A stretch of DNA of 64,000 bases, taken from CAVWNR01 sp963756525 (GTDB lineage: Bacteria > Actinomycetota > Actinomycetes > Mycobacteriales > Jatrophihabitantaceae). The notes under the pieces were generated by a model that was given only the letters and a program-made list of their open reading frames with translations, did not search any database and was not told the DNA's origin. The first letter of the stretch is position 1. The number at the start of each line of letters is the position of its first letter. The position numbers and the translations under genes were made by a program. Shown here piece by piece: positions 24,004 through 32,315 of this stretch. The stretch covers positions 62,001 through 126,000 of the forward strand of contig CAVWNR010000001.1 of the NCBI GenBank assembly GCA_963756525.1, read 5' to 3'.

Positions 24004-25073
24004 CCACACTGGACGAGCTGCCGCTGCGGGACGAGTTGCGCGGCGAGCGACCCTACGGCGCACCGCAGCTCGACGTGCCGGTACGGCTCAACGTCAACGA
24101 GAACCCCTACCCGCCGTCGGAGCGGGTCGTCGCGCAGATGGCGGCGGCCGTGGCCGACGTCGCTCGGGGGCTGAACCGCTATCCCGACCGGGAGGCGCGG
24201 GCGCTGCGCGCCGACCTGTCGGCCTACCTCGGCCATGGCCTCACCGCCGATCAGGTGTGGGCGGCCAACGGCTCGAACGAGGTCATGCTGCACGTGCTCT
24301 CGGCGTTCGGTGGTCCGGGCCGTACCGCGCTGTCGTTCGCGCCGACGTACTCGATGTACCCGGAGTACGCGCGCGACACCCACACCCGCTGGGTGACCGG
24401 CCGCAGGAGGGAGGACTTCACGATCGACCCGGCCCACGCGGTGGCGCAGATCGGCGAGCACCAGCCGTCCGTCGTGCTGCTGGCCTCGCCGAACAACCCG
24501 ACGGGAACGGCACTTCCGCTGTGCACCGTCGAGGCGGTCTGCGACGCGGCACCCGGCGTCGTCGTGGTGGACGAGGCGTACGCCGAGTTCGCGCATGCCG
24601 GGACGCCGAGCGCGCTGACCCTGCTGGCGCGCTATCCGCGCCTCGCCGTCACCCGAACGATGAGCAAGGCGTTCGCGCTGGCCGGCGGCCGGCTCGGCTA
24701 CCTTGCCGCGGCGCCGGCGCTGGTCGACGCCCTGCGGATCGTCCGGCTGCCGTACCACCTGTCGGCGATCTCGCAGGCGGTGGCGCGGGTCGCGCTGGCG
24801 CATGCCGACGAGCTTTTGGCCCGCGTCGCCGAACTGCGCGCCGAGCGCGACGCCACCGTCGACTGGCTGCGCTCGATGGGGCTGCAGGCCGCAGATTCGG
24901 ACGCCAACTTCGTGCTCTTCGGTGTCTTCGCCGACCGGCATGCGGTCTGGCAGGGTCTGTTGCACCGAGGCGTGCTGATCCGAGAGACCGGGCCGGACGG
25001 GTGGCTGCGGGTCTCCATCGGCAACCCCGACGAGATGGCCGCATTCCGCACTGCACTCGAGGAGGTCCGGTGA
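24000..25073 (+). CDS. hisC: Histidinol-phosphate aminotransferase
   Basis: PLP-dependent class I/II aminotransferase making histidinol phosphate from imidazole-acetol phosphate; 357 aa. It has the N-terminal RLNVNENPYPPS, NRYPDREARALRADLSAYLG, the substrate-side SPNNPTGTALPL, cofactor Asp in VVVVDEAYAEF and the PLP-lysine motif TRTMSKAFALAGGRLGYL. The GTG start overlaps the hisD stop (GTGA) and the stop overlaps hisB, so it is translated in a coupled series. Confidence 0.97.
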   Translation: MTTLDELPLRDELRGERPYGAPQLDVPVRLNVNENPYPPSERVVAQMAAAVADVARGLNRYPDREARALRADLSAYLGHGLTADQVWAANGSNEVMLHVLSAFGGPGRTALSFAPTYSMYPEYARDTHTRWVTGRRREDFTIDPAHAVAQIGEHQPSVVLLASPNNPTGTALPLCTVEAVCDAAPGVVVVDEAYAEFAHAGTPSALTLLARYPRLAVTRTMSKAFALAGGRLGYLAAAPALVDALRIVRLPYHLSAISQAVARVALAHADELLARVAELRAERDATVDWLRSMGLQAADSDANFVLFGVFADRHAVWQGLLHRGVLIRETGPDGWLRVSIGNPDEMAAFRTALEEVR

Positions 25074-25663
25074 GAAACGGTCGCGTCGAACGGCAGACCA
25101 ACGAGACCAAGGTGCTGGTGGAGATCGACATCGATGGAACCGGCGGTCACGTCGACATATCGACGGGCGTGGGCTTTTTCGACCACATGCTCGCCGCGTT
25201 CGGCCGGCACGGACTGTTCGACCTCACCGTCGCGGTCGAGGGCGACCTGCACATCGACGCGCACCACACCGTCGAGGACACCGCGATCGCGCTCGGCCAG
25301 GCGTTCGCGCAGGCTGCGGGCGACAAGGCCGGCACCCGCCGCTTCGGCGACGCGCTGATCCCGATGGACGAGGCGCTCGCGCAGGCCGCCGTCGACCTCT
25401 CCGGCCGGCCGTACCTGGTGCATCGCGAGCCGGATGGTGCGCCGCCGCTGCTCGGCCCGGCGTACGCCACGACGCTGACGCGGCACGTCTTCGAGTCGTT
25501 CGCGTTTCACGCGGCGATAGGGGCGCACGTGATCGTCCACTCCGGACGCGACTGGCACCACATCACGGAGGCACAGTACAAGGCGCTCGCCCGGGCGTTG
25601 CGCGCCGCCGTCGAGATCGATCCGCGGGTGCAAGGGATTCCGTCGACGAAGGGTGTCCTCTGA
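25070..25663 (+). CDS. hisB: Imidazoleglycerol-phosphate dehydratase
   Basis: Manganese-dependent dehydratase for step 6 of histidine synthesis; 197 aa, the monofunctional form without a phosphatase domain. Metal-binding motifs are GVGFFDHMLAAFGRHG, DAHHTVEDTAIALGQ, FESFAFHAAIGAHV and GRDWHHITEAQYKALARALR. The GTG start follows GAGGAGG and overlaps the hisC stop by 4 bp. Its stop codon shares bases with a CTG that is the probable hisH start. Confidence 0.97.
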   Translation: MRNGRVERQTNETKVLVEIDIDGTGGHVDISTGVGFFDHMLAAFGRHGLFDLTVAVEGDLHIDAHHTVEDTAIALGQAFAQAAGDKAGTRRFGDALIPMDEALAQAAVDLSGRPYLVHREPDGAPPLLGPAYATTLTRHVFESFAFHAAIGAHVIVHSGRDWHHITEAQYKALARALRAAVEIDPRVQGIPSTKGVL

Positions 25664-26262
25664 AACGGGTAGTCGTGCTCGACTACGGGTCGGGCAACCT
25701 TCGCTCGGCGCAGCGCGCGCTGGAACGTGTCGGCGCCGTCGTCACCGTGACCGCCGACGCACAGGCGGCGATCGACGCCGACGGGCTGGTCGTCCCCGGC
25801 GTCGGGGCGTTCGCCGCGTGCATGGCGGGGCTCTGCGCCGTCGACGGCGCGAAGATCGTCGCCGAGCGGCTGGCCGCGGCGCGGCCGGTGCTCGGCATCT
25901 GCGTGGGGATGCAGGTGCTCTTCTCCGCGGGGGTCGAGCACGGCGTCGAGACCGCCGGGCTCGGCGTCCTGCCCGGCCGGGTCGAGCCGCTGCGCGCGCC
26001 GGTCCTGCCGCACATGGGCTGGAACGACGTCGAGGCGCCGCCCGGCTCGGTGCTCTTTACGGGTCTGCCGGCGGCTGCCCGGTTCTACTTCGTGCACTCC
26101 TACGCGGTGCATTCGACCGACGGACTGGTGGCCACGTCGCGGCACGGTGAGACGTTCGTCGCCGCGGTCGAGCGCGGCTGCGTTAGCGCGACACAGTTCC
26201 ACCCGGAGAAGTCCGGCGACGCCGGGGCGATCCTGCTCGCCAACTGGCTGGCGACCTTATGA
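25660..26262 (+). CDS. hisH: Imidazole glycerol phosphate synthase, glutaminase subunit
   Basis: Class I glutamine amidotransferase supplying ammonia to HisF; 200 aa. The triad cysteine is in GICVGMQVLF and the His-Glu pair in FHPEKSGD. The usual first strand, KRVVVLDYGSGNLRSA, is complete only if translation starts at CTG 25660, which overlaps the hisB stop as CTGA and has GAAGGG 6 nt upstream. The first standard codon, GTG at 25675, would cut this strand and place the start 21 nt from that Shine-Dalgarno. I therefore favour the CTG; annotation pipelines will probably use 25675. Confidence 0.93.
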   Translation: MKRVVVLDYGSGNLRSAQRALERVGAVVTVTADAQAAIDADGLVVPGVGAFAACMAGLCAVDGAKIVAERLAAARPVLGICVGMQVLFSAGVEHGVETAGLGVLPGRVEPLRAPVLPHMGWNDVEAPPGSVLFTGLPAAARFYFVHSYAVHSTDGLVATSRHGETFVAAVERGCVSATQFHPEKSGDAGAILLANWLATL

Positions 26263-26972
26263 CGTTGACCCTGCTCCCTGCGGTCGACGTCGCGGACGGC
26301 GCGGCGGTGCGCCTCGTCCAGGGCGCGGCCGGCACCGAGACGTCGTACGGCGATCCGCTCGAGGCGGCAGTGGCCTGGCAGCGCGACGGCGCACAGTGGA
26401 TCCACCTCGTCGACCTGGACGCGGCGTTCGGGCGCGGCAACAACCGCGAACTGCTCGCCGAGGTGGTCCGCAAGCTCGACTGCGCGGTCGAGCTCTCCGG
26501 CGGAATCCGCGACGACGCCTCGCTGGATGCGGCGCTCGGGACCGGCGCGGCCCGGGTGAACGTGGGCACGGCCGCACTGGAGTCGCCGGAGTGGGTGCGC
26601 CAGGCGATCGCCGGGCACGGTGAGCGGATCGCGGTCGGCATCGACGTGCGGGGCACCATGCTGGCCGGCCGTGGATGGACGCACGAGGGTGGCGAGCTGT
26701 GGGCGACGCTCGCCCGGCTGGATGCGGACGGCTGTGCGCGCTACGTCGTCACCGACGTGCACCGCGACGGCACCCTCACCGGCCCGAACCTGGCGCTGTT
26801 GCGCGAGGTCTGCGCGCGCACGCCGGCGCGCGTGGTCGCGAGCGGCGGCGTGTCGTCACTGGACGACCTGCGCGCGATCGACGAGCTCGGCACGGTCGAG
26901 GGTGCGATCGTCGGGAAGGCCTTGTACGCAGGGGCATTCACGCTGCGCGAGGCGCTGGCGGCGGTCTCGTGA
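26259..26972 (+). CDS. priA: PriA/HisA: phosphoribosyl isomerase
   Basis: TIM-barrel Amadori isomerase converting ProFAR to PRFAR; 237 aa. It shows LLPAVDVADGAAVRLVQG with the first catalytic Asp, ELSGGIRDDASLDAAL, VGIDVRG with the second Asp, VTDVHRDGTLTGPN and VVASGGVSSLDDL. In actinobacteria this family (PriA) usually also performs the TrpF step of tryptophan synthesis. No trpF is present among the trp genes in this window, which fits a dual role, though the rest of the genome is unseen. ATGA overlap with hisH; the stop overlaps hisF. Confidence 0.95.
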   Translation: MTLTLLPAVDVADGAAVRLVQGAAGTETSYGDPLEAAVAWQRDGAQWIHLVDLDAAFGRGNNRELLAEVVRKLDCAVELSGGIRDDASLDAALGTGAARVNVGTAALESPEWVRQAIAGHGERIAVGIDVRGTMLAGRGWTHEGGELWATLARLDADGCARYVVTDVHRDGTLTGPNLALLREVCARTPARVVASGGVSSLDDLRAIDELGTVEGAIVGKALYAGAFTLREALAAVS

Positions 26973-27733
26973 GCGTCGCCGTGCGGGTGATCCCCTGCCT
27001 GGACGTCGACGCCGGGCGCGTGGTGAAGGGCGTGAACTTCGCCGGGCTGCGCGACGCGGGCGACCCGGTCGAGCTGGCGCACCGCTACGACGCCGAGGGC
27101 GCCGACGAGCTGACGTTCCTGGACATCACCGCGTCATCGGCAGGACGTGAGACGACCTACGAGGTCGTGCGCCGCACCGCCGAGCAGGTGTTCATCCCGC
27201 TCACCGTGGGCGGGGGAGTGCGCACCGTCTCCGACGTCGACGCGCTGCTGCGGGCCGGCGCCGACAAGGTGGGTGTGAACACCGCGGCGATCGCCCGCCC
27301 GGAGCTGCTGCGCGAGATCGCCGAACGGTTCGGCCGGCAGGTGCTGGTGCTCTCCGTGGACGCCCGGCGCGCGGCCGGCACCCGCAGCGGCTTCGAGGTG
27401 ACCACCCATGGCGGCCAGCGCGGCACCGGCATCGACGCGGTCGACTGGGCCGCACGCGCGACCGGGCTCGGCGCCGGGGAGATCCTGCTGAACTCCATGG
27501 ACGCCGACGGCACCCGCGACGGCTTCGACCTGGAACTGATCCGCCTGGTGCGCTCCGCCGTCGACGTGCCCATCATCGCCAGCGGAGGCGCCGGCGCGGT
27601 CGAGCACTTCGGTCCCGCCGTCGCGGCCGGTGCCGACGCGGTGCTCGCCGCCAGCGTGTTTCACTTCGGCGTGCTGACCGTCGGCGCGGTGAAGGACGCG
27701 CTGACCGCGGAAGGCGTCGAGGTCCGCCGCTAA
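26969..27733 (+). CDS. hisF: Imidazole glycerol phosphate synthase, cyclase subunit
   Basis: TIM-barrel cyclase joining ammonia from HisH to PRFAR, giving imidazole glycerol phosphate and AICAR; 254 aa. Catalytic aspartates are in RVIPCLDVDAGRVVKGVNF and LNSMDADGTRDGFDLELIR; FIPLTVGGGVRTVSDVD and IIASGGAGAVEHF complete the phosphate sites. The GTG overlaps the priA stop by 4 bp. It is the last gene of the his run; a weak CCGCCC/GGGCGG hairpin follows at about 27748-27766. Confidence 0.97.
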   Translation: MSVAVRVIPCLDVDAGRVVKGVNFAGLRDAGDPVELAHRYDAEGADELTFLDITASSAGRETTYEVVRRTAEQVFIPLTVGGGVRTVSDVDALLRAGADKVGVNTAAIARPELLREIAERFGRQVLVLSVDARRAAGTRSGFEVTTHGGQRGTGIDAVDWAARATGLGAGEILLNSMDADGTRDGFDLELIRLVRSAVDVPIIASGGAGAVEHFGPAVAAGADAVLAASVFHFGVLTVGAVKDALTAEGVEVRR

Positions 27734-27866
27734 CGGCGGGACGGCGACCGCCCAGTCGCAGGGCGGCAGACGGGCATAGGCTGTTCACAGCGGATCTCCA
27801 TGGAGTCCCCAGGCTCACCGCTCAGGCTAGGCACAGCAGGAACCCATCGCGTCCCAAGGAGCAGCA

Positions 27867-28571
27867 GTGAGCGCAACGGTCGCAACGAAGCGGCGGGTCC
27901 TCGTCGTGGACGACGAGGAGAACGTGACACACCTCGTCTCTTCGGCCTTGCGGTTCGACGGCTTCGAGACGGTGACAGCCGACAACGGCCCGTCGGCGCT
28001 CGCTGCGGTCGCCGAGTCCGACCCGGACCTGGTGGTTCTGGACGTGATGATGCCGGGGATGGACGGGCTGGGCGTGCTGCAGAACCTGCGCGCCGCCGGC
28101 TCGCAGGTGCCGGTGATCTTCCTGACCGCGCGCGACGCTGCGACCGATCGGATCGGCGGGCTGCGGGCCGGCGCCGACGACTACGTCGTGAAGCCGTTCA
28201 GTGTCGAGGAGCTGCTGGCCCGGGTGCACGCCGTGCTGCGCCGCTCGGCGCCGGAGGAGGCGCGCGAGGGTGTGCTGAAGGTGGCCGACCTCGAGCTGGA
28301 CGAGAACAGCCACGAGGTCACCCGCGCCGGCCAGGAGGTGCACCTCACCGCCACCGAGTTCGAGCTGCTGCGCTACCTGATGCGCAACGAACGAGTCGTG
28401 CTCTCCAAGGCGCAGATCCTCGACCGGGTGTGGAAGTACGACTTCCAGGGCCAGTCCAACATCGTGGAGCTCTATATCGGGTACCTGCGCAAGAAGGTCG
28501 ACAACGTCGAGCCCAAGCTGATTCACACGGTCCGCGGAGCCGGCTATGTGATCAAGGCTCCCAGGGCATAG
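27867..28571 (+). CDS. OmpR-family response regulator
   Basis: Two-component DNA-binding regulator; 234 aa. The receiver domain shows VLVVDDEENVTHLV, the phosphoacceptor Asp in LVVLDVMMPGMDG, Thr in FLTARDA and Lys in VVKPFSVEEL. The winged-helix effector follows from about residue 135 (TATEFELLRYLMRNERVVLS, ending HTVRGAGYVIKAP). The style is that of the TrcR/MprA group. GTG start with AAGGAG 6 nt upstream. TAGGCT at 27776 is a possible -10 box about 90 bp upstream. It pairs with the kinase 25 bp downstream; the signal is unknown. Confidence 0.95.
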   Translation: MSATVATKRRVLVVDDEENVTHLVSSALRFDGFETVTADNGPSALAAVAESDPDLVVLDVMMPGMDGLGVLQNLRAAGSQVPVIFLTARDAATDRIGGLRAGADDYVVKPFSVEELLARVHAVLRRSAPEEAREGVLKVADLELDENSHEVTRAGQEVHLTATEFELLRYLMRNERVVLSKAQILDRVWKYDFQGQSNIVELYIGYLRKKVDNVEPKLIHTVRGAGYVIKAPRA

Positions 28572-28596
28572 CCGCGTGTGACACGCTTGGTAGTGC

Positions 28597-30189
28597 ATGA
28601 CTCACCGTGAACCGGCCACTGAGGCAATCGAGCTGACCGAGACCGGCCCGCCGACCATCGAGGACGGGCCGTGGGATCCGCACGCCGAATCGCTCGGCGA
28701 ACAGCCGCCTGTCGGGGCGCCGACCGCAGCCGAGCCGGTGCAGGAACCCCCGCCCGCCCAGCCGCCGCGCCGCCGGCGGTTCTTCCCGCGCACCATCGCC
28801 AGCCGACTGGTTGTCGGCGTCGTCGGCCTGGTCGTCGTTTTGGTCGTCGCGATAAGCGCAGTCACCTATGTCGCCGTGCAGGCGTTCCTGCTCAATCGTC
28901 TCGACGAGCAGCTGATCACGACAGCGAGGCAGCCGGTCCTTCGCCTGGTGAACGATCAGAATGCGGTGAGCGCTCAGACAATCTGGGTCACCCAGCTGGA
29001 TCAGTCCGGGCGGGTCTTGGACAGCCTCCCGCCTGACGGGCCTGGGGCACACCACATGAGCCTGAGCGCGGCGGATCGGCAGAGACTCGCGCAGGGAGAC
29101 ATGACGCCCTCGACGGTCACCACAACCGACGGCCACACGTTGCGCGTGGTGTCCGAGTCGCAGCCGACCGTGGTCGTCGGCGTGATCGTGATCGGCCTCT
29201 CGACCAGCGACGTCGATCGCACGGTGCACCAGCTGTTCTTGCTGGAGTTGGCGATCGGTGGGGCGGCCGTGATCTTGGCATTCGTCGCTACGTCCTACGG
29301 GGTGCGGCTGTCGCTGCGGCCGCTGTACCGGGTGACCCGCACGGCCCGCGACGTGACGGCCGAGCTCTCACCCGAGGGCGCGGGCCTGGACCGCCGGGTG
29401 CCGGTGACCGACGCGGAGGCCGACACCGAGGCCGGGCAGCTGGCGGAGTCGGTGAACACGCTGCTCGGCGCGGTGGAAACCCAGTTCGCGGCACGGGTCG
29501 AGAGTGAGCAGCGGATGCGGCAGTTCCTGGCCGACGCGTCGCACGAGCTGCGCACGCCGCTGACCTCGATCCGTGGGTACGCGGAACTGTCCCGGATGCG
29601 CCGCGCGAACGGCGTCGACGCCGCGGAGGCCGACACCCTCGACCGCATCGAGCACGAGGGCACCCGGATGTCCCGCCTGGTCGAGGACCTGCTGATGCTG
29701 GCCCGCAGCGACCAGGGCGCCCAGCCGCAGCGCGAGCCCGTCGACATCGGCGAGCTGATCGACGACGCGGTCGACGGCGCGCGGGCGGCGTTCCCGGACC
29801 GCCGCATCGACGTGCTCGCGCCGACCGGCGTGACGGTCGGCGGCGACCACGACCAGCTGTTGCGCGTGGTGCGCAACCTGGTCACGAACGCCGCCGTGCA
29901 CACCGATCCCGGCGGCCCGATCCGGGTCAGCGGCCGCGCTGTGGGCGACGAGATCGTGCTGCAGGTCGACGACTCCGGCCCGGGGCTGCCGCCCGAGGAG
30001 GCGGCGCACGTCTTCGAGAGGTTCTGGCGCGCCGACAAGGCCCGCAGCCGTGCCCGCGGCGGCACCGGGCTGGGGCTCGCGATCGTGGCCTCGATCGTGC
30101 AGGCGCACGGCGGCACGGTGCGCTTCGACAGCACCGTCGAGACCGGGAGCACGGTGACGGTGCGGCTACCGGCGCACGCGCCCGCCTGA
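28597..30189 (+). CDS. Sensor histidine kinase
   Basis: Membrane-bound kinase partner of the preceding regulator; 530 aa. A Pro-rich cytoplasmic N-terminus of about 65 residues precedes a membrane helix (LVVGVVGLVVVLVVAISAVT). An extracytoplasmic sensor domain of about 115 residues and a second helix (about 213-230) follow. The HAMP domain comes next, then the H-box FLADASHELRTPLTSIRGYA, N-box VVRNLVTNAAVHTDPGG and G-boxes DDSGPGLPPEEA and RARGGTGLGLAIV. The architecture matches actinobacterial TrcS/MprB-like sensors. It converges with sppA, with 3 bp between the stops. Confidence 0.95.
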   Translation: MTHREPATEAIELTETGPPTIEDGPWDPHAESLGEQPPVGAPTAAEPVQEPPPAQPPRRRRFFPRTIASRLVVGVVGLVVVLVVAISAVTYVAVQAFLLNRLDEQLITTARQPVLRLVNDQNAVSAQTIWVTQLDQSGRVLDSLPPDGPGAHHMSLSAADRQRLAQGDMTPSTVTTTDGHTLRVVSESQPTVVVGVIVIGLSTSDVDRTVHQLFLLELAIGGAAVILAFVATSYGVRLSLRPLYRVTRTARDVTAELSPEGAGLDRRVPVTDAEADTEAGQLAESVNTLLGAVETQFAARVESEQRMRQFLADASHELRTPLTSIRGYAELSRMRRANGVDAAEADTLDRIEHEGTRMSRLVEDLLMLARSDQGAQPQREPVDIGELIDDAVDGARAAFPDRRIDVLAPTGVTVGGDHDQLLRVVRNLVTNAAVHTDPGGPIRVSGRAVGDEIVLQVDDSGPGLPPEEAAHVFERFWRADKARSRARGGTGLGLAIVASIVQAHGGTVRFDSTVETGSTVTVRLPAHAPA

Positions 30190-30192
30190 CCC

Positions 30193-31914
30193 TCAGACGA
30201 CGGGCATCCACGGCATCGCCAGCGGACCCGCCGCCGGCAGACCGAGCGCTGCGGCCATGCCGGCGAACCCGCCCCAGCCCGTGGCCAGCTCCGCCGCGCC
30301 CGGCGACTCGCTCGACTGCGGCGGGACCACCCGCGCGACGGGCGGCACGCGGGGGTAGGTCAGCACCGCGACGTCTGCCGTCGCCGGGATGCCGGCCCGC
30401 TCGCGCGCCACTTCCACGGCCCGCTCCAGCCCGCCGAGCGTGTCGACCAGGCCGCGCTCGCGGGCGTCCGACCCGGTCCAGATCCGGCCCTTCGCCACCG
30501 CGTGGACGTCGTCGCGGCTCATCCCGCGGCCCTCGGCGACCTTGCCGACAAACGTGTCGTAGATGCGGTCCAGCCAGCGGTCCAGCGCCGCGAGCTGCGC
30601 GTCGGTGTAGGGATGGCGCCCGCTGTAGAGCCGGGCCATCTCGCCGACGGCCACACCGTCGTAGGTGAGCCCGAGCCGGTTGAGCAGCCCGTCGGCGACC
30701 AGCTTGCCGGCGAACACACCGATCGAGCCGGTGATCGTCGAGGATTCGGCGACGATCGCATCCGCGGCCATGGAGACGTAGTAGCCGCCGGAGCCGGCCA
30801 CATCACCCATTGAGACGACCACCGGCTTGCCCGCCTCACGAGCCTGCACGACCTCCCGCCAGATCGCGTCCGAGGCGACGGCCGAGCCGCCGGGGCTGTC
30901 GACGCGGAAGACGATCGCGTCGACGTGTGGATCGCGCACCGCGCTGCGGAAGGCGGCGCTCACCGTGTCGGCGCCCATGTTCCGGCCGCCGACCGGCCGG
31001 CGCACGCCCTTGCCTTGCACGATCGGGCCGATGCCCCAGATGAGCGCGATCGTGTGGTCGTGGCGCCGGGTCGGCCGCGGCACGGCCGGGCGCTGGTATC
31101 GCCCGAGAAACTGCAGCCGCGCCTGTTCGCCGGCACGCTCGCGCACGTCCGCGTAGACCTCGTCGCGGTAGCCGAGGCGGTCGACGAGACCGGCGGCCAG
31201 CGCGTCGGCGGCGCTCACCGGCGCCCGGTCGGCCACCTCGCGCACCTGCTGCTCGGACACGCCGCGCCCGGCTGCGACGTCGGCGACGATCCGGGCGAAC
31301 ACCGAGTCGGCCACCGCTTGGACGGCCTCGCGGTGGGCGTCGGTGAACTCGCTGCGGGTCAGCATGTCCGCGGCGTTCTTGTACTCGTAGCGCTGGCCGA
31401 ACTGCGGCACGACGTCGAGCTTGTCCAGCGCCTCGCGCAGGAACGTCGTGCCCAGGGCGACGCCGTTGAGATTGACGTCGCCGATCGGTTGCAGCCAGAT
31501 CTCGTCGAAGGCCGAGGCGAGGTAGTAGGGGACGGTGCCCGGCCCCCACTCGCCGAACGTCTCGGCCCACGCGACCGCCCGCTTGCCGGACGCGCGGAAC
31601 ACTTGCACTGCGTCACGCAACTCTTGCGCGCGTGCAAGTCCCATGCGGGGCAGGCCGACCTTGGCCACCAGCGCGCGTACCCGGTCGTCGGCGGCCGCCT
31701 TGCGCAGCCCGTCCACGACATCCTTCAGCGCCAGGCGACGACGCTGGAGCATCGCCGACACCGGGTCGGCCGGCGGGGCCGCGACGAGCGGCTCGGTCAG
31801 GTCCAGCTCGAGCACCAGTGGGGCGCTGCGCTGGGCGCGCAACTCCGCGACCTTGCCCGCGGTGTCGCGGACGGTGGTGACGACGTTCGCTGCCTGCTCG
31901 CGGAGATCAGCCAT
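30193..31914 (-). CDS. sppA: Signal peptide peptidase SppA (67-kDa type)
   Basis: Serine-lysine protease of family S49 that degrades cleaved signal peptides at the membrane; 573 aa, so both S49 repeats are present. The N-terminal repeat holds the catalytic Lys in RYEYKNAADMLTRSEF after PYYLASAFDEIWLQPIGDVN. The C-terminal repeat holds the Ser nucleophile in SMGDVAGSGGYYVSMAADAI. No clear transmembrane anchor is visible at the N-terminus (MADLREQAANVV), which is unusual for the E. coli type but seen in actinobacterial members. TACGCT lies 7 nt before the ATG, suggesting a leaderless mRNA. It diverges from hisI. Confidence 0.92.
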   Translation of the reverse strand: MADLREQAANVVTTVRDTAGKVAELRAQRSAPLVLELDLTEPLVAAPPADPVSAMLQRRRLALKDVVDGLRKAAADDRVRALVAKVGLPRMGLARAQELRDAVQVFRASGKRAVAWAETFGEWGPGTVPYYLASAFDEIWLQPIGDVNLNGVALGTTFLREALDKLDVVPQFGQRYEYKNAADMLTRSEFTDAHREAVQAVADSVFARIVADVAAGRGVSEQQVREVADRAPVSAADALAAGLVDRLGYRDEVYADVRERAGEQARLQFLGRYQRPAVPRPTRRHDHTIALIWGIGPIVQGKGVRRPVGGRNMGADTVSAAFRSAVRDPHVDAIVFRVDSPGGSAVASDAIWREVVQAREAGKPVVVSMGDVAGSGGYYVSMAADAIVAESSTITGSIGVFAGKLVADGLLNRLGLTYDGVAVGEMARLYSGRHPYTDAQLAALDRWLDRIYDTFVGKVAEGRGMSRDDVHAVAKGRIWTGSDARERGLVDTLGGLERAVEVARERAGIPATADVAVLTYPRVPPVARVVPPQSSESPGAAELATGWGGFAGMAAALGLPAAGPLAMPWMPVV

Positions 31915-31921
31915 GCCGCCC

Positions 31922-31949
31922 AGCGTAGGGTCGCCGGCCCAGGCAGAAT
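31922..31949. promoter_or_regulatory. Divergent -10 boxes between sppA and hisI
   Basis: The 41-bp spacer between the start codons holds TACGCT on the minus strand (31927-31922, 7 nt before the sppA ATG) and CAGAAT on the plus strand (31944-31949, 6 nt before the hisI ATG). Both transcripts would start at or next to their initiation codons. No -35 boxes are recognisable. Confidence 0.5.
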
Positions 31950-31955
31950 CGACGC

Positions 31956-32315
31956 ATGCCCGCACGCGCCCTGTCCGCGCTCGATCCCGCGGTGGCTGCG
32001 CGCCTCAAGCGGGACGCGAACGGCCTGGTCGTCGCCGTGGTGCAGCAGTACGACACCGGCGAGGTGCTCATGGTCGGCTGGATGGACGACGAGGCGCTGC
32101 ACCGCACGCTCACCACCGGACGCGCCACGTACTGGTCCCGGTCGCGGCAGGAGTACTGGATGAAGGGCGACACGTCCGGGCACACGCAGCACGTCAAGTC
32201 CGTGGCGCTGGACTGCGACGGGGACGCGCTGCTGGTGAAGGTGGACCAGGTGGGCGCGGCCTGCCATACGGGCGCGCGCACCTGCTTCGACGCTAACGAG
32301 CTGACGAGCGAATGA
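31956..32315 (+). CDS. hisI: Phosphoribosyl-AMP cyclohydrolase
   Basis: Zinc- and magnesium-dependent enzyme opening the adenine ring of phosphoribosyl-AMP in step 3 of histidine synthesis; 119 aa, the monofunctional form without HisE. Family motifs are VLMVGWMDDEALHRTL, RATYWSRSRQEYWMKGDTSG, VALDCDGDALLVKV and the zinc ligands in GAACHTGARTCF. It lies about 4 kb from the main his operon and heads the trp genes, overlapping trpE by 4 bp. hisG and hisE are not in the window. Confidence 0.97.
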   Translation: MPARALSALDPAVAARLKRDANGLVVAVVQQYDTGEVLMVGWMDDEALHRTLTTGRATYWSRSRQEYWMKGDTSGHTQHVKSVALDCDGDALLVKVDQVGAACHTGARTCFDANELTSE

